A stretch of DNA of 64,000 nt. Source: Propionimicrobium sp. PCR01-08-3 (lineage in GTDB: Bacteria; Actinomycetota; Actinomycetes; Propionibacteriales; Propionibacteriaceae). The notes under the pieces were generated by a model. The model searched no databases. It was given only the letters and a program-made list of their open reading frames with translations, and was not told the DNA's origin. Below are positions 10,678 to 18,133 of this stretch, piece by piece (the stretch's first letter is position 1; every line of letters starts with the position of its first letter). The DNA lies in contig NZ_CP127390.1 of the NCBI RefSeq assembly GCF_030286045.1, positions 2,311,482-2,375,481 on the forward strand. Reading direction: 5' to 3'. A program made the translations under genes and the position numbers.

Positions 10678-11858
10678 TCCTCCACCGTAGCGCCGGGCCC
10701 GCGCCCGCCCGAAGCCTGCGGGCGAGATGCCAGCCAGTCGATGTAGCGCCGGCAGGTGTCCAAGAGCGCGGACAGCGTTTCGCTGGGTTGCGGTGTCGTC
10801 CGGACGAGATCGTCGGCGACCTGCAGCAAAGCGGTCAGGTTCTGGTCGGCGATCTGCTGGCGTTCGGCCTCCGACCGCAGCATGATCAGTTCGTTGGCCA
10901 GCACCTGGGATGCGCGCAGTGCATCCGAATAGGCGTGGGCGACGACATCCATCGCCTGGGCCACCTTCTGCAGCCGGACGATATAGGCCTCCAGCCCGGC
11001 CGGGTCGCCGACCGGCACCGGGCCCAGGGCGGTCACGTCGGGCACGGCATATTTGGGTGGGTTTCCGACGGTGGCGGTGACCTGGTCGACCATCTCGTCC
11101 AGCTGCTGGCCGCGCGCGATCAGGTCGGCCCGCAACCGTTGCGCGACCTCGACCCGTTCGGCGGTCTGACGCTGTGCCTGGGCATTGGCGCGGCGCTGTA
11201 CGCCGCCCACGATCAGGTCCCGTTCGAAAGTGGCGGCGTCGGCTTCCAGCGGGCCGAGCAGCCCGCCGACATCACCGCCGCGTCCGGCCTTCTCACTGAC
11301 CGACGCCAGCCGCTGCTCCAACTGCGCAAGCCTCGCCTGCGCCGAGGCCGCCGACTGAGCGGGCTCCAATGCCACCTGATCGCGCAGCCGCTCCATGCTG
11401 GCCCGAAGATCCCGCAGCCTGCCGACCGCCTCGGTACCGGCCGGGTCCAGCTGCAACCGGCTGCGCAGTTGCCCGGTCAGCGCATCCGACATCCGGCAGG
11501 CCTCGGGCAACGACAGCCCGCTGGAGGCTGTCTGGCTCCAGGCGTCATCGTCCAGCCGTCCCCAGACCAGGGACGACAGCTGTTCGCGTTCTTTCACGCC
11601 GACCCGGCCGCGATCCCACACCTGCAAACACCTGCGGTAGCGGGTTTGGATCGACTGCCACAGCTGCAATCCGAGCGCCATGTCGCGGGTCAGGTCGTCC
11701 GCCTGGTCGCTGTCCTGGACGGCCAGATCGAGGGCCTCCAGCTCGGCACGCCGGGCTTCCAGCCACTTGTCGACCTCGATCAGATACGACCGCAGGGCCG
11801 GCACATCGATCGCCTCGCCGAGGCGTCCGGGGGCTTGTGGAGCACTCACACCACTCAT
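10674..11858 (-). CDS. Helical, coiled-coil protein of the kinase operon, function unknown
   Basis: The 394-residue protein is soluble and almost all helical, rich in Ala, Leu, Gln, Arg and Asp with heptad-like runs (for example around residues 150-240) and no transmembrane segment. I recognise no catalytic motif. Its ATG overlaps the stop of the membrane-protein gene (ATGA), and its own stop overlaps the kinase start, so it is made as part of the relay. A scaffold or substrate role next to the kinase is an inference from position only. Confidence 0.75.
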   Translation of the reverse strand: MSGVSAPQAPGRLGEAIDVPALRSYLIEVDKWLEARRAELEALDLAVQDSDQADDLTRDMALGLQLWQSIQTRYRRCLQVWDRGRVGVKEREQLSSLVWGRLDDDAWSQTASSGLSLPEACRMSDALTGQLRSRLQLDPAGTEAVGRLRDLRASMERLRDQVALEPAQSAASAQARLAQLEQRLASVSEKAGRGGDVGGLLGPLEADAATFERDLIVGGVQRRANAQAQRQTAERVEVAQRLRADLIARGQQLDEMVDQVTATVGNPPKYAVPDVTALGPVPVGDPAGLEAYIVRLQKVAQAMDVVAHAYSDALRASQVLANELIMLRSEAERQQIADQNLTALLQVADDLVRTTPQPSETLSALLDTCRRYIDWLASRPQASGGRGPGATVEE

Positions 11859-13168
11859 CGGTACCTCCGCAACGAGCCGCTCAAACCGGTCGCCGAGCTG
11901 ACGGCGGCCACGACCATGACGAGCCCGACCACGACCGCCAGCCGGCCGACCGACGCCGCGTGATCACTCAGATCGGACGACACCTCGGTGCCGATCGAAT
12001 CGGATTGCCCGGCCAGCCACTCGGTCAGCCAGTCGTAGGGTGCTTGGGCCGAGGCCACCAGGTCGTCACTCGGACGATCGGTGGCCGCCATCAGTTGTTC
12101 ATGCGTCGAGATCAGCTGCCCGATCTGATCGGACGCGTCGGAGTTGCCGAGTTCGCCGATGGCCTGCGAGGCCTGATCGGTGGCGGTCGTGTAGGCCTGC
12201 GCGCCATCCGCCTGATCGGTGATGCCGAGCAGCATCCGGCCTTCGATGGCCTTCGCCTCCGTGACGCCTCCGTAGGCTTGCGCGACCGCGGTCGCCTGGC
12301 TCACCCCGCTGGTCTGCACGGCGGAGATGCTGGCGGCGCTGGTGGTCACGAGCTGCGTCACCATGCCCCACGAAGCTACCGCGCCCAGCAGCGCCAGCAC
12401 CAGGCCCAGATTGAGCACCCGTCGGGTGCGTCTGGCGATCACGATGCTCGCCACGAGCAACAGCACGACGGGCACAGCCAGCACCGCGATCAGCCATTGC
12501 TGGTTGCCTCCCTGATTCTCCAGAATGTCGGTCTGCCGTGAGATCTGCTGGTCGAGCGATGGGATGACTTGCAAGGTTAGTTGGTCACTCGCCCGTTGCA
12601 TGTCCTGTTGGCTGCCGGTGTTCATCGCCACCGCGAGCAGGCCGGAATACTTGGTGAGCTGAATGCTGATGTTCTGCAGGGCGCCGCGATCTTGGTTGTC
12701 GGACTGCGCGACATCGATCAGATCGGCTGCCGCCGAATCGAGCGAATCGAGATAGCCGGTGTCGGGTGCCGCACCCTCGGCGGCCAGCAACACCGCCTGG
12801 GTGGCGGACGCCTCGGCCGTGAGCAGTTCGCTGCGTACGTTCTCCAGACGCAGCATCTGCTGGGTGGCGGCGTTGACGCTCTGCACCGCCTGGCGGTTGT
12901 TGCTGAGTGCCAGTGGTGCCACCACGGCAGCGGCCAGGCAGATGACGACCAGTACGATCCGCCACCAGGCGAGCACGGTCGAGGTGGTCATCGAACCGGT
13001 GCCGGCCGGGTTCTCGCGGGTCTTTGCCGGTTTCGATACAGGTGCCGGACGAGTGAGTCCCGCACCATTCCATGCCGAGCCGACGGAGGTCTGCTGGCCG
13101 AATGCCTGGCGCGGGCCGCGCGGGCCCGGCGCCGGGCCGGTTGGTATCGGCGACCACGTATTGCTCAT
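11855..13168 (-). CDS. Multi-span membrane protein of the kinase operon, sensor-like
   Basis: The 437-residue protein has a Pro-rich cytoplasmic N-terminus. Hydrophobic segments lie near residues 70-90, 225-245, 250-275 and 405-430. Between the first two is a helical extracytoplasmic loop of about 130 residues, and a second helical loop precedes the last segment. This layout resembles sensory receptor ectodomains, but no HAMP or signalling domain is obvious. Overlaps of four bases with both neighbours tie it to the operon. It is a reasonable candidate for the membrane input to the kinase/phosphatase pair. Confidence 0.75.
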   Translation of the reverse strand: MSNTWSPIPTGPAPGPRGPRQAFGQQTSVGSAWNGAGLTRPAPVSKPAKTRENPAGTGSMTTSTVLAWWRIVLVVICLAAAVVAPLALSNNRQAVQSVNAATQQMLRLENVRSELLTAEASATQAVLLAAEGAAPDTGYLDSLDSAAADLIDVAQSDNQDRGALQNISIQLTKYSGLLAVAMNTGSQQDMQRASDQLTLQVIPSLDQQISRQTDILENQGGNQQWLIAVLAVPVVLLLVASIVIARRTRRVLNLGLVLALLGAVASWGMVTQLVTTSAASISAVQTSGVSQATAVAQAYGGVTEAKAIEGRMLLGITDQADGAQAYTTATDQASQAIGELGNSDASDQIGQLISTHEQLMAATDRPSDDLVASAQAPYDWLTEWLAGQSDSIGTEVSSDLSDHAASVGRLAVVVGLVMVVAAVSSATGLSGSLRRYR

Positions 13169-14793
13169 TGGGAGTTCCCCTGATTCCGGTTCTCGTCCGC
13201 GTCGGCAACCAGCTCGTCGCCGGGCGCCAGCACGGCATCGCCGAGAATATCGTCGCGGGTGAGCAGCCGCAGCTCTTCGATGCTGGGCGAGGCGTCGGTG
13301 TGCAGCCGCCAGGCCTGATGCCCGATCGCAGCCTCCAGCACGTTGCGGCAGTAGCGTCCATTGCCGAAGGTGTCGTCTCGCACCTGACGGGACAGGTCGA
13401 AGACGAAGGCGTCCAGGGCACCCTCGGCGAGGTCGTAGTCAGAATTGGTGACCATCTGCTCGAAGATCTGGATGAGTTCGTCGTCGGAGTAGTTCGCGAA
13501 CTGGATCTCTGTCCTGAAGCGGCTCGCCAGCCCGGGATTTTCGGCGATGAAGGTGCTCATCGGTGCGGGATAGCCGGCGACGATGACCACCAGATCGTCG
13601 CGATTGTCCTCCATCTCCTTGACCAGGGTGTTGATGGATTCCTCGCCGTATTGATCACCCGACAGCGAATAGGCCTCGTCGATGAACAGCACCCCACCCA
13701 GTGCGGACGCCACCACTTCGGCGGTCTTGGTGGCGGTCTGCCCGAGATAGCCGGCGACCAGTTCGGAGCGGTCCACCTCGATCAGCTGGCCCTTGCTGAG
13801 CAGCCCGACGGCCTTGTAGATGCCCGCGACCAGCCGCGCGACGGTGGTCTTGCCGGTGCCCGGGTTGCCGACGAAGACCAGGTGCCGGGTGATCGTCGGC
13901 ACCTTCAGCCCGGCCTCGGCGCGCAGCGCCTGCACGTGCAAGATGGCCGCCTGCCGTTTGATCTCGGCCTTCACCTCTTTGAGGCCGATCAGCTCGTCCA
14001 GTTCGGCGAGCAGTTCGTCGACGCTGCGCTCGGGTTCGGCCGTTTCTTCTTCGGTTTGGTGCTCGGGGCGATCATCGGACGCCGCAGCCACCTGAGGCTG
14101 CCCGGACGCATCGTCCGCGCCGGGATCCGGAAGCCCGGGGACCGGGGCGTATCCGGGAGCCTGAGGCGCGCCGCCTCCCGAGGAGTCGACCACGGGCGAG
14201 GTTCGCATGGCGTCGATGCGGGCCTGGTTGACGCGCATCTGTTCGAGGACCGATTCGAAGGCCTGATTGCCGACCCGGGTGAACTCGTCCATCGCCTTGA
14301 GACGGTCTTGGGAGGTCTGCAGTTTGGTCAGCAGGTCGGGGTCCAGCCCGCCGGGCGCGTCCAACGAGGTGAGATCGTGGGGCACGTTACCGCCGGGCAG
14401 GGCCTGCTGTTGCGCCGCGGTCGCCGACGCGGCCAGCCCGGCGACCTGCGGGGTCGGCTGCCCGAGGGTGCAGGCTGCGGCGACCACGGCCGACAATGCG
14501 GTCAGGTACTGCTGGGCCTGTTCTACCGAAGTATTGCCCAGTTGGCTCATCAGCGGTGTCGGGCCGGCCCGCCAGCGGCGTCCCTTGGAGGCTGCGGCGA
14601 AGAATTCCTGGGAGCTGGGTTCGCGTCCGAGTTCGTGCGCCCAGTCGAGATAGGCGCCGGTCGATGGTTCGCAGACCGCGGCGGCCAGCTGCTCACCTTC
14701 GATGCGCGCCTGCCCGGGGTCGACGCTCAGCCCCTGAGCGAGTGTGGTCAACTCATCCAGGGCGGTGCGAAGGGTTCTGCTCGTCATCATCAC
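13165..14793 (-). CDS. CbxX/CfqX-like AAA+ ATPase
   Basis: The protein is 542 residues. The first 250 are helical and end in a Pro/Ala/Asp-rich linker. The C-terminal AAA+ module has Walker A GNPGTGKTT at about residue 307, Walker B VLFIDEAYSL, sensor region VIVAGYPAPM and arginine-finger region NPGLASRFRTEI. This is the CbxX/CfqX (RuBisCO-activase, EccA-like) subfamily. As the first gene of the seven-gene operon it may remodel a protein complex formed by the other products. Three tandem possible starts (GTG ATG ATG) sit after GGAG. Confidence 0.88.
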   Translation of the reverse strand: MMMTSRTLRTALDELTTLAQGLSVDPGQARIEGEQLAAAVCEPSTGAYLDWAHELGREPSSQEFFAAASKGRRWRAGPTPLMSQLGNTSVEQAQQYLTALSAVVAAACTLGQPTPQVAGLAASATAAQQQALPGGNVPHDLTSLDAPGGLDPDLLTKLQTSQDRLKAMDEFTRVGNQAFESVLEQMRVNQARIDAMRTSPVVDSSGGGAPQAPGYAPVPGLPDPGADDASGQPQVAAASDDRPEHQTEEETAEPERSVDELLAELDELIGLKEVKAEIKRQAAILHVQALRAEAGLKVPTITRHLVFVGNPGTGKTTVARLVAGIYKAVGLLSKGQLIEVDRSELVAGYLGQTATKTAEVVASALGGVLFIDEAYSLSGDQYGEESINTLVKEMEDNRDDLVVIVAGYPAPMSTFIAENPGLASRFRTEIQFANYSDDELIQIFEQMVTNSDYDLAEGALDAFVFDLSRQVRDDTFGNGRYCRNVLEAAIGHQAWRLHTDASPSIEELRLLTRDDILGDAVLAPGDELVADADENRNQGNSQ

Positions 14794-14869
14794 TCCATCG
14801 AAGTGTCCGGCCGTGGCCTCGCGGTGTCATTCAACCTAGCAGCCCGGAGGTAAGGGACTGACAGAGTCC

Positions 14870-15598
14870 TCAAGGCATGCCGCTCACTTGGTGGCTGACT
14901 CCGACGAAGTCGGCGAGGAACTGAGTGGGCGGGGCCGCGCAGATGGCGTCGACCGGGCCGTCTGCCGCCACCCGGCCGCCCTCGATGACGATCAAGCGGT
15001 CGGCCAGTGTCATCACGTCGAGTAGGTCGTGGGTGACCAGCAGTGCGGTCCGTTCGCTCAGTCGATCTCGCAGCAGTCGACGCAGCTGCGGTGTGACCGA
15101 GACGTCGAGGGCCGCGAACGGCTCATCGAGCAGCAGGATCTGTGGATCGATCGCCAGCGCCCGGGCGATCGCCACTCGCTGCGCCTGGCCACCCGACAGT
15201 TGCGCCGGACGGCACTTGGCCAGCTCCGCGACACCGAGGATGCTCAGTTCGTCCATGGCACGTTGCCGGGCCGCCGCTTTGGACGCGCCGCGCGAGCGCG
15301 GGCCGAAAGCGACGTTGTCCAGCACGTCCAGATGTGGGAACAACAGCGAGCGCTGCTCGACATAGGCGAAACGGCGGCGGTGCGGAGGTATGTGCAGTCC
15401 TGGCCCGCTGAGCAGTTCCCCATGCAGGCTGATCTCACCTGAATCGGGACGAAGAGTGCCGGCGACCAGTTGCAGCAGCGTCGATTTGCCGGCCCCGTTC
15501 GGCCCCACGATCGCGACCGTCTCCCCCTCACCGACCCCGAGACCGACCTCGAAGTGGCGGGCGCTCACGGTGGCGTCCAATCGCAGCCGGTCAGCCAT
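14870..15598 (-). CDS. modC: Molybdate-type ABC transporter ATP-binding protein
   Basis: The 242-residue ATPase has Walker A GPNGAGKST, signature LSGGQAQRVAIARA, Walker B ILLLDEPFAALD and the switch His in LLVTHD. It lacks the C-terminal MOP domain often found in longer ModC proteins. It overlaps modB by 8 bp and follows the modA remnant. The role as a molybdate importer ATPase comes from its partner permease and the moaA/modA remnants beside it; sulfate or tungstate import is the alternative. Confidence 0.8.
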   Translation of the reverse strand: MADRLRLDATVSARHFEVGLGVGEGETVAIVGPNGAGKSTLLQLVAGTLRPDSGEISLHGELLSGPGLHIPPHRRRFAYVEQRSLLFPHLDVLDNVAFGPRSRGASKAAARQRAMDELSILGVAELAKCRPAQLSGGQAQRVAIARALAIDPQILLLDEPFAALDVSVTPQLRRLLRDRLSERTALLVTHDLLDVMTLADRLIVIEGGRVAADGPVDAICAAPPTQFLADFVGVSHQVSGMP

Positions 15599-16373
15599 GC
15601 TCGCCCCATGCCCTCAACCGGGTGGCGACCCCGACGATCACGACCGCCACCACGACCAGCACCAGCGACAGCGCCAAAGCGAGCTCGGAATCCGATTCAC
15701 GCAGCAGGTAGATCTCCAATGGCAAGGTGCGGGTGGTGCCCTGCAGCGATCCGGCAAAGGTCAGCGTCGCGCCGAACTCCCCGAGCGAACGCGCGAAGGC
15801 CAGCGCCGTGCCCGAGGCCAGCGCCGGGCCGGCCATCGGCAGCGTGACGCGCCAGAACACGCGCGAGGGCGAGGCACCGAGATTGCCTGCGACTTCCTCG
15901 TATGCCCCACCAGAGGCGCGCAAGGCGCCTTCCAACGACACCACCAGGAAAGGCAACGAAACGAAAGATTGCGCCAGAATCACCGCGATCGTGGTGAAAC
16001 CGATCTCGATACCCAGTGCCGACAGTGGCGCGCCGATCAGGCCCCGCCTGCCGAAGGTCACCAGCAGCGCGAGACCGGCGACCACCGGCGGCAACACCAT
16101 CGGAACGGTCACCAGGGTCCGCGCGGCGCTCGTCCAGGCACCGTGGCTGCGTGCCAGCACCAGAGCCATGGGCACGCCGAGCACCAGCACGATCCCGGTC
16201 GAAATCAGGCAGGTGACCAGGCTGAGCCGTAGCGCGTCCAGTGAACGATCGGACGCCAACAGCCCGGGTAGCCGCCCCCACGGCACCCGGGTCAGCATGC
16301 CCAGCAACGGCACCGCAAGAAGGGCGAGGCCACCGGTGAACGGCAGCCACGCCCAGCGGGGGAACCGGTTCAT
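15591..16373 (-). CDS. modB: Molybdate-type ABC transporter permease
   Basis: The 260-residue inner-membrane protein has about six hydrophobic helices and the permease EAA loop (EEVAGNLGASPSRVFWRVTLP, near residues 160-180). This matches ModB/CysT-type permeases in length and order. Its start overlaps the modA stop by ATGA, so the original operon was modABC. With modA truncated, the intact permease and ATPase have no obvious local substrate-binding protein. Confidence 0.82.
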   Translation of the reverse strand: MNRFPRWAWLPFTGGLALLAVPLLGMLTRVPWGRLPGLLASDRSLDALRLSLVTCLISTGIVLVLGVPMALVLARSHGAWTSAARTLVTVPMVLPPVVAGLALLVTFGRRGLIGAPLSALGIEIGFTTIAVILAQSFVSLPFLVVSLEGALRASGGAYEEVAGNLGASPSRVFWRVTLPMAGPALASGTALAFARSLGEFGATLTFAGSLQGTTRTLPLEIYLLRESDSELALALSLVLVVVAVVIVGVATRLRAWGEHG

Positions 16374-16849
16374 GCAGCCGGGCCGAACCCGTACTCGGCC
16401 AGCTTGTCGGCACCGGGCCCGGTGATCAGTGAGATGAACTCGTCGGCGCCCTGCGGGTTGGGAGCGTCGGTGACCTTGGCGATCCAGTAGGTGTTGGGGT
16501 CATCGGTGGCGCCGGGGATGTCGAAGGTCTTGACCTCGTCGCCCGCGCTTGCCGCGTCCGTGGCATAGACGAGGCCCGCGTCCGCCTCGCCCGCGGTGAC
16601 CTTGCCCAGCACATCGGTGACCTTGGACTCCTCGGAGACCGGGTTCAACGTGATTCCGTTCGCCTCAGCCACCTTCAGGGTCGCGGCACCGCACGGCACA
16701 TCTGCCGCGCAGATGACCAGCTTGGTGCCGTCCAAGGAGGAGTCGAATCCGGTGATGCCGGCGGGGTTGTCCGCCGGGGTGATCAGGACGAGGTAGTTGG
16801 TCGCGAACATGACCGGCTCGCCGTCGATCAACCCTTCGGACACCGCGCG
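16370..16849 (-). pseudogene. modA: modA remnant: C-terminal 160 residues of molybdate-binding protein
   Basis: From RAVSEGLIDGEP onward the frame encodes the second lobe of a molybdate-binding ModA protein: VMFATNYLVLITPADNP, an AGEADAGLVYATDA motif, and a C-terminal Phe-Gly-Pro. The signal peptide, lipobox and first lobe (about 90-100 residues) are absent. Upstream of residue 82 of the open frame the sequence is the moaA gene read out of frame, so no functional start exists. The join with moaA lies within a few bases of 16,845. This is a deletion product rather than a short family member. Confidence 0.8.
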
Positions 16850-17175
16850 AGGCCGAGACCATTGGTGGTGAGTGCCAGTTCCGGGCGTCCCGAGGCACCG
16901 CGCAATGCCGCCGCGCCATGGACGATTCGCTCCAGCCCCTTGCGCAGCAACGGCTCGCCGCCGGTGAATCTGATCCGGGTGATGCCCAGCCGTTCGACCG
17001 CCACCCGCAAGAGCCGCAGCACCTCGTCGTCGGTCAGCGTCTGATCGGTGGGCAACCAGGTGAGCCCTTCGGCGGGCATGCAGTAGCTGCACCTCAGATT
17101 GCAGCGATCGGTCAACGACACGCGCAGGTCGCGTCCGACCCTGCCGAATCGATCGACCAATTCACCAACAAACAT
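16828..17175 (-). pseudogene. moaA: moaA remnant: N-terminal 110 residues of GTP 3',8-cyclase
   Basis: The reading frame starts MFVGELVDRFGRVGRDLRVS and contains the radical-SAM cluster motif RCNLRCSYC near residue 30, then IRFTGGEPLLRKGLERIV. Complete MoaA is about 330-360 residues; here it breaks off after LALTTNGLGLAR and a few out-of-frame codons later meets a stop. The C-terminal 4Fe-4S cluster and GG tail are lost, so the protein cannot perform the first step of molybdopterin synthesis. The frame abuts the modA remnant directly, as expected from one deletion across a moaA-...-modA cluster. Confidence 0.82.
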
Positions 17176-17231
17176 GTACAAAACAGTAGCCTGCCGAGCC
17201 GCCCGAAATCGAGAGTGTAAGAATAGGGGTC

Positions 17232-17867
17232 GTGTCCCCGAGTGAAGTCGACGAGCAGCCTCACGGCTTGGGACCCACTCGCGCCAAAGTGCTTGGCCTA
17301 CTGGAGGGCACCACCCAACCCGTGACGGTCTCCGAGGTGGCGAACGAGCTCGATCTGCACAAGAATGCGGCGCGATTTCACCTGGATGCACTGGTCGAGG
17401 CCGGTTTTGCACATCGGGCACCGATTCCGACCGGGTCTCAGGGACGCCCGCCCCAGGGCTACATGGCCACCAGCGAGGCGCCCTCGGTGACCAGTACGCA
17501 CCTGCTCGAGCTCACTCAACTGCTGCTACGACATTTTGTGGCGACCAGCCCCGATGCCATCGCCGTCGCCGAGGACGCCGGGCGCGAGTGGGGAGACTCC
17601 GTCGCCGGCCGAGACACTCCTCCCGATCAGGTGCTCGATGAACTCACCAGCAGCCTTGCCGATCGCGGTTTCGGGGTGGTTCGCGAGAACTCCACGCTGC
17701 GTTTCATCCGCTGCCCGTTTCGCTCCGCCATCCCGCCCGAGCAATTGCCCTTGGTTTGCGCGATTCATCGGGGCTTCATCGAGGGCTTCGTTCGCGCCAG
17801 CCAGCGCGACATGCCGGTCGGGCAACTGAAGGTCGGCAAGCGCATCTGCACCGTCCAGATCAGTTGA
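17232..17867 (+). CDS. Winged-helix transcriptional regulator with Cys-containing C-terminal domain
   Basis: The 211-residue protein starts at GTG. An N-terminal helix-turn-helix (about residues 14-75; VSEVANELDLHKNAARFHLDAL) is of the ArsR/SufR-like type. The C-terminal part has a CPF motif, a VCAIHRGFIEGF motif and a final Cys in KRIC, a Cys/Cys/His/Cys arrangement that recalls the iron-sulfur or metal site of SufR-like regulators. It is divergent from the moaA remnant, 56 bp apart, and may once have controlled the molybdenum cofactor cluster. That regulatory link is inference. Confidence 0.75.
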   Translation: MSPSEVDEQPHGLGPTRAKVLGLLEGTTQPVTVSEVANELDLHKNAARFHLDALVEAGFAHRAPIPTGSQGRPPQGYMATSEAPSVTSTHLLELTQLLLRHFVATSPDAIAVAEDAGREWGDSVAGRDTPPDQVLDELTSSLADRGFGVVRENSTLRFIRCPFRSAIPPEQLPLVCAIHRGFIEGFVRASQRDMPVGQLKVGKRICTVQIS

Positions 17868-18104
17868 GGGCGTGCAATCAGGCTGAAACGCAAGCACTAC
17901 GACATGAGTTCGCTGAAAGCTGCAGTTAAAGCTGTCGCCGCTCAAGATACTGATTGGCTCAAGCAGCACCGAGATCATCAGCGCACCGGAAATCTCCCCA
18001 GCTATCCGGAGCTCCACATCCAAGGCGACTGGCTACTCATATACGCGATCGACGATGGCGTCCTCGTATTCACCCGAACCGGCAGCCACGACGAACTGCT
18101 CTAG
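17868..18104 (+). pseudogene. YafQ/RelE-family toxin remnant, N-terminus missing
   Basis: The frame directly after the regulator stop reads GRAIRLKRKHYDMSSL and then matches the YafQ-type mRNA interferase core and end: HIQGDWLLIYAIDD and FTRTGSHDELL, including the conserved late His. About 10-12 N-terminal residues are missing and the first in-frame ATG (17,904) falls inside the conserved helix. No antitoxin gene lies upstream. Either an inactive remnant or a shortened orphan toxin; the former is more likely. Confidence 0.65.
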
Positions 18105-18133
18105 TTTGACGGATGTATCAGCGTCGCACCGAA

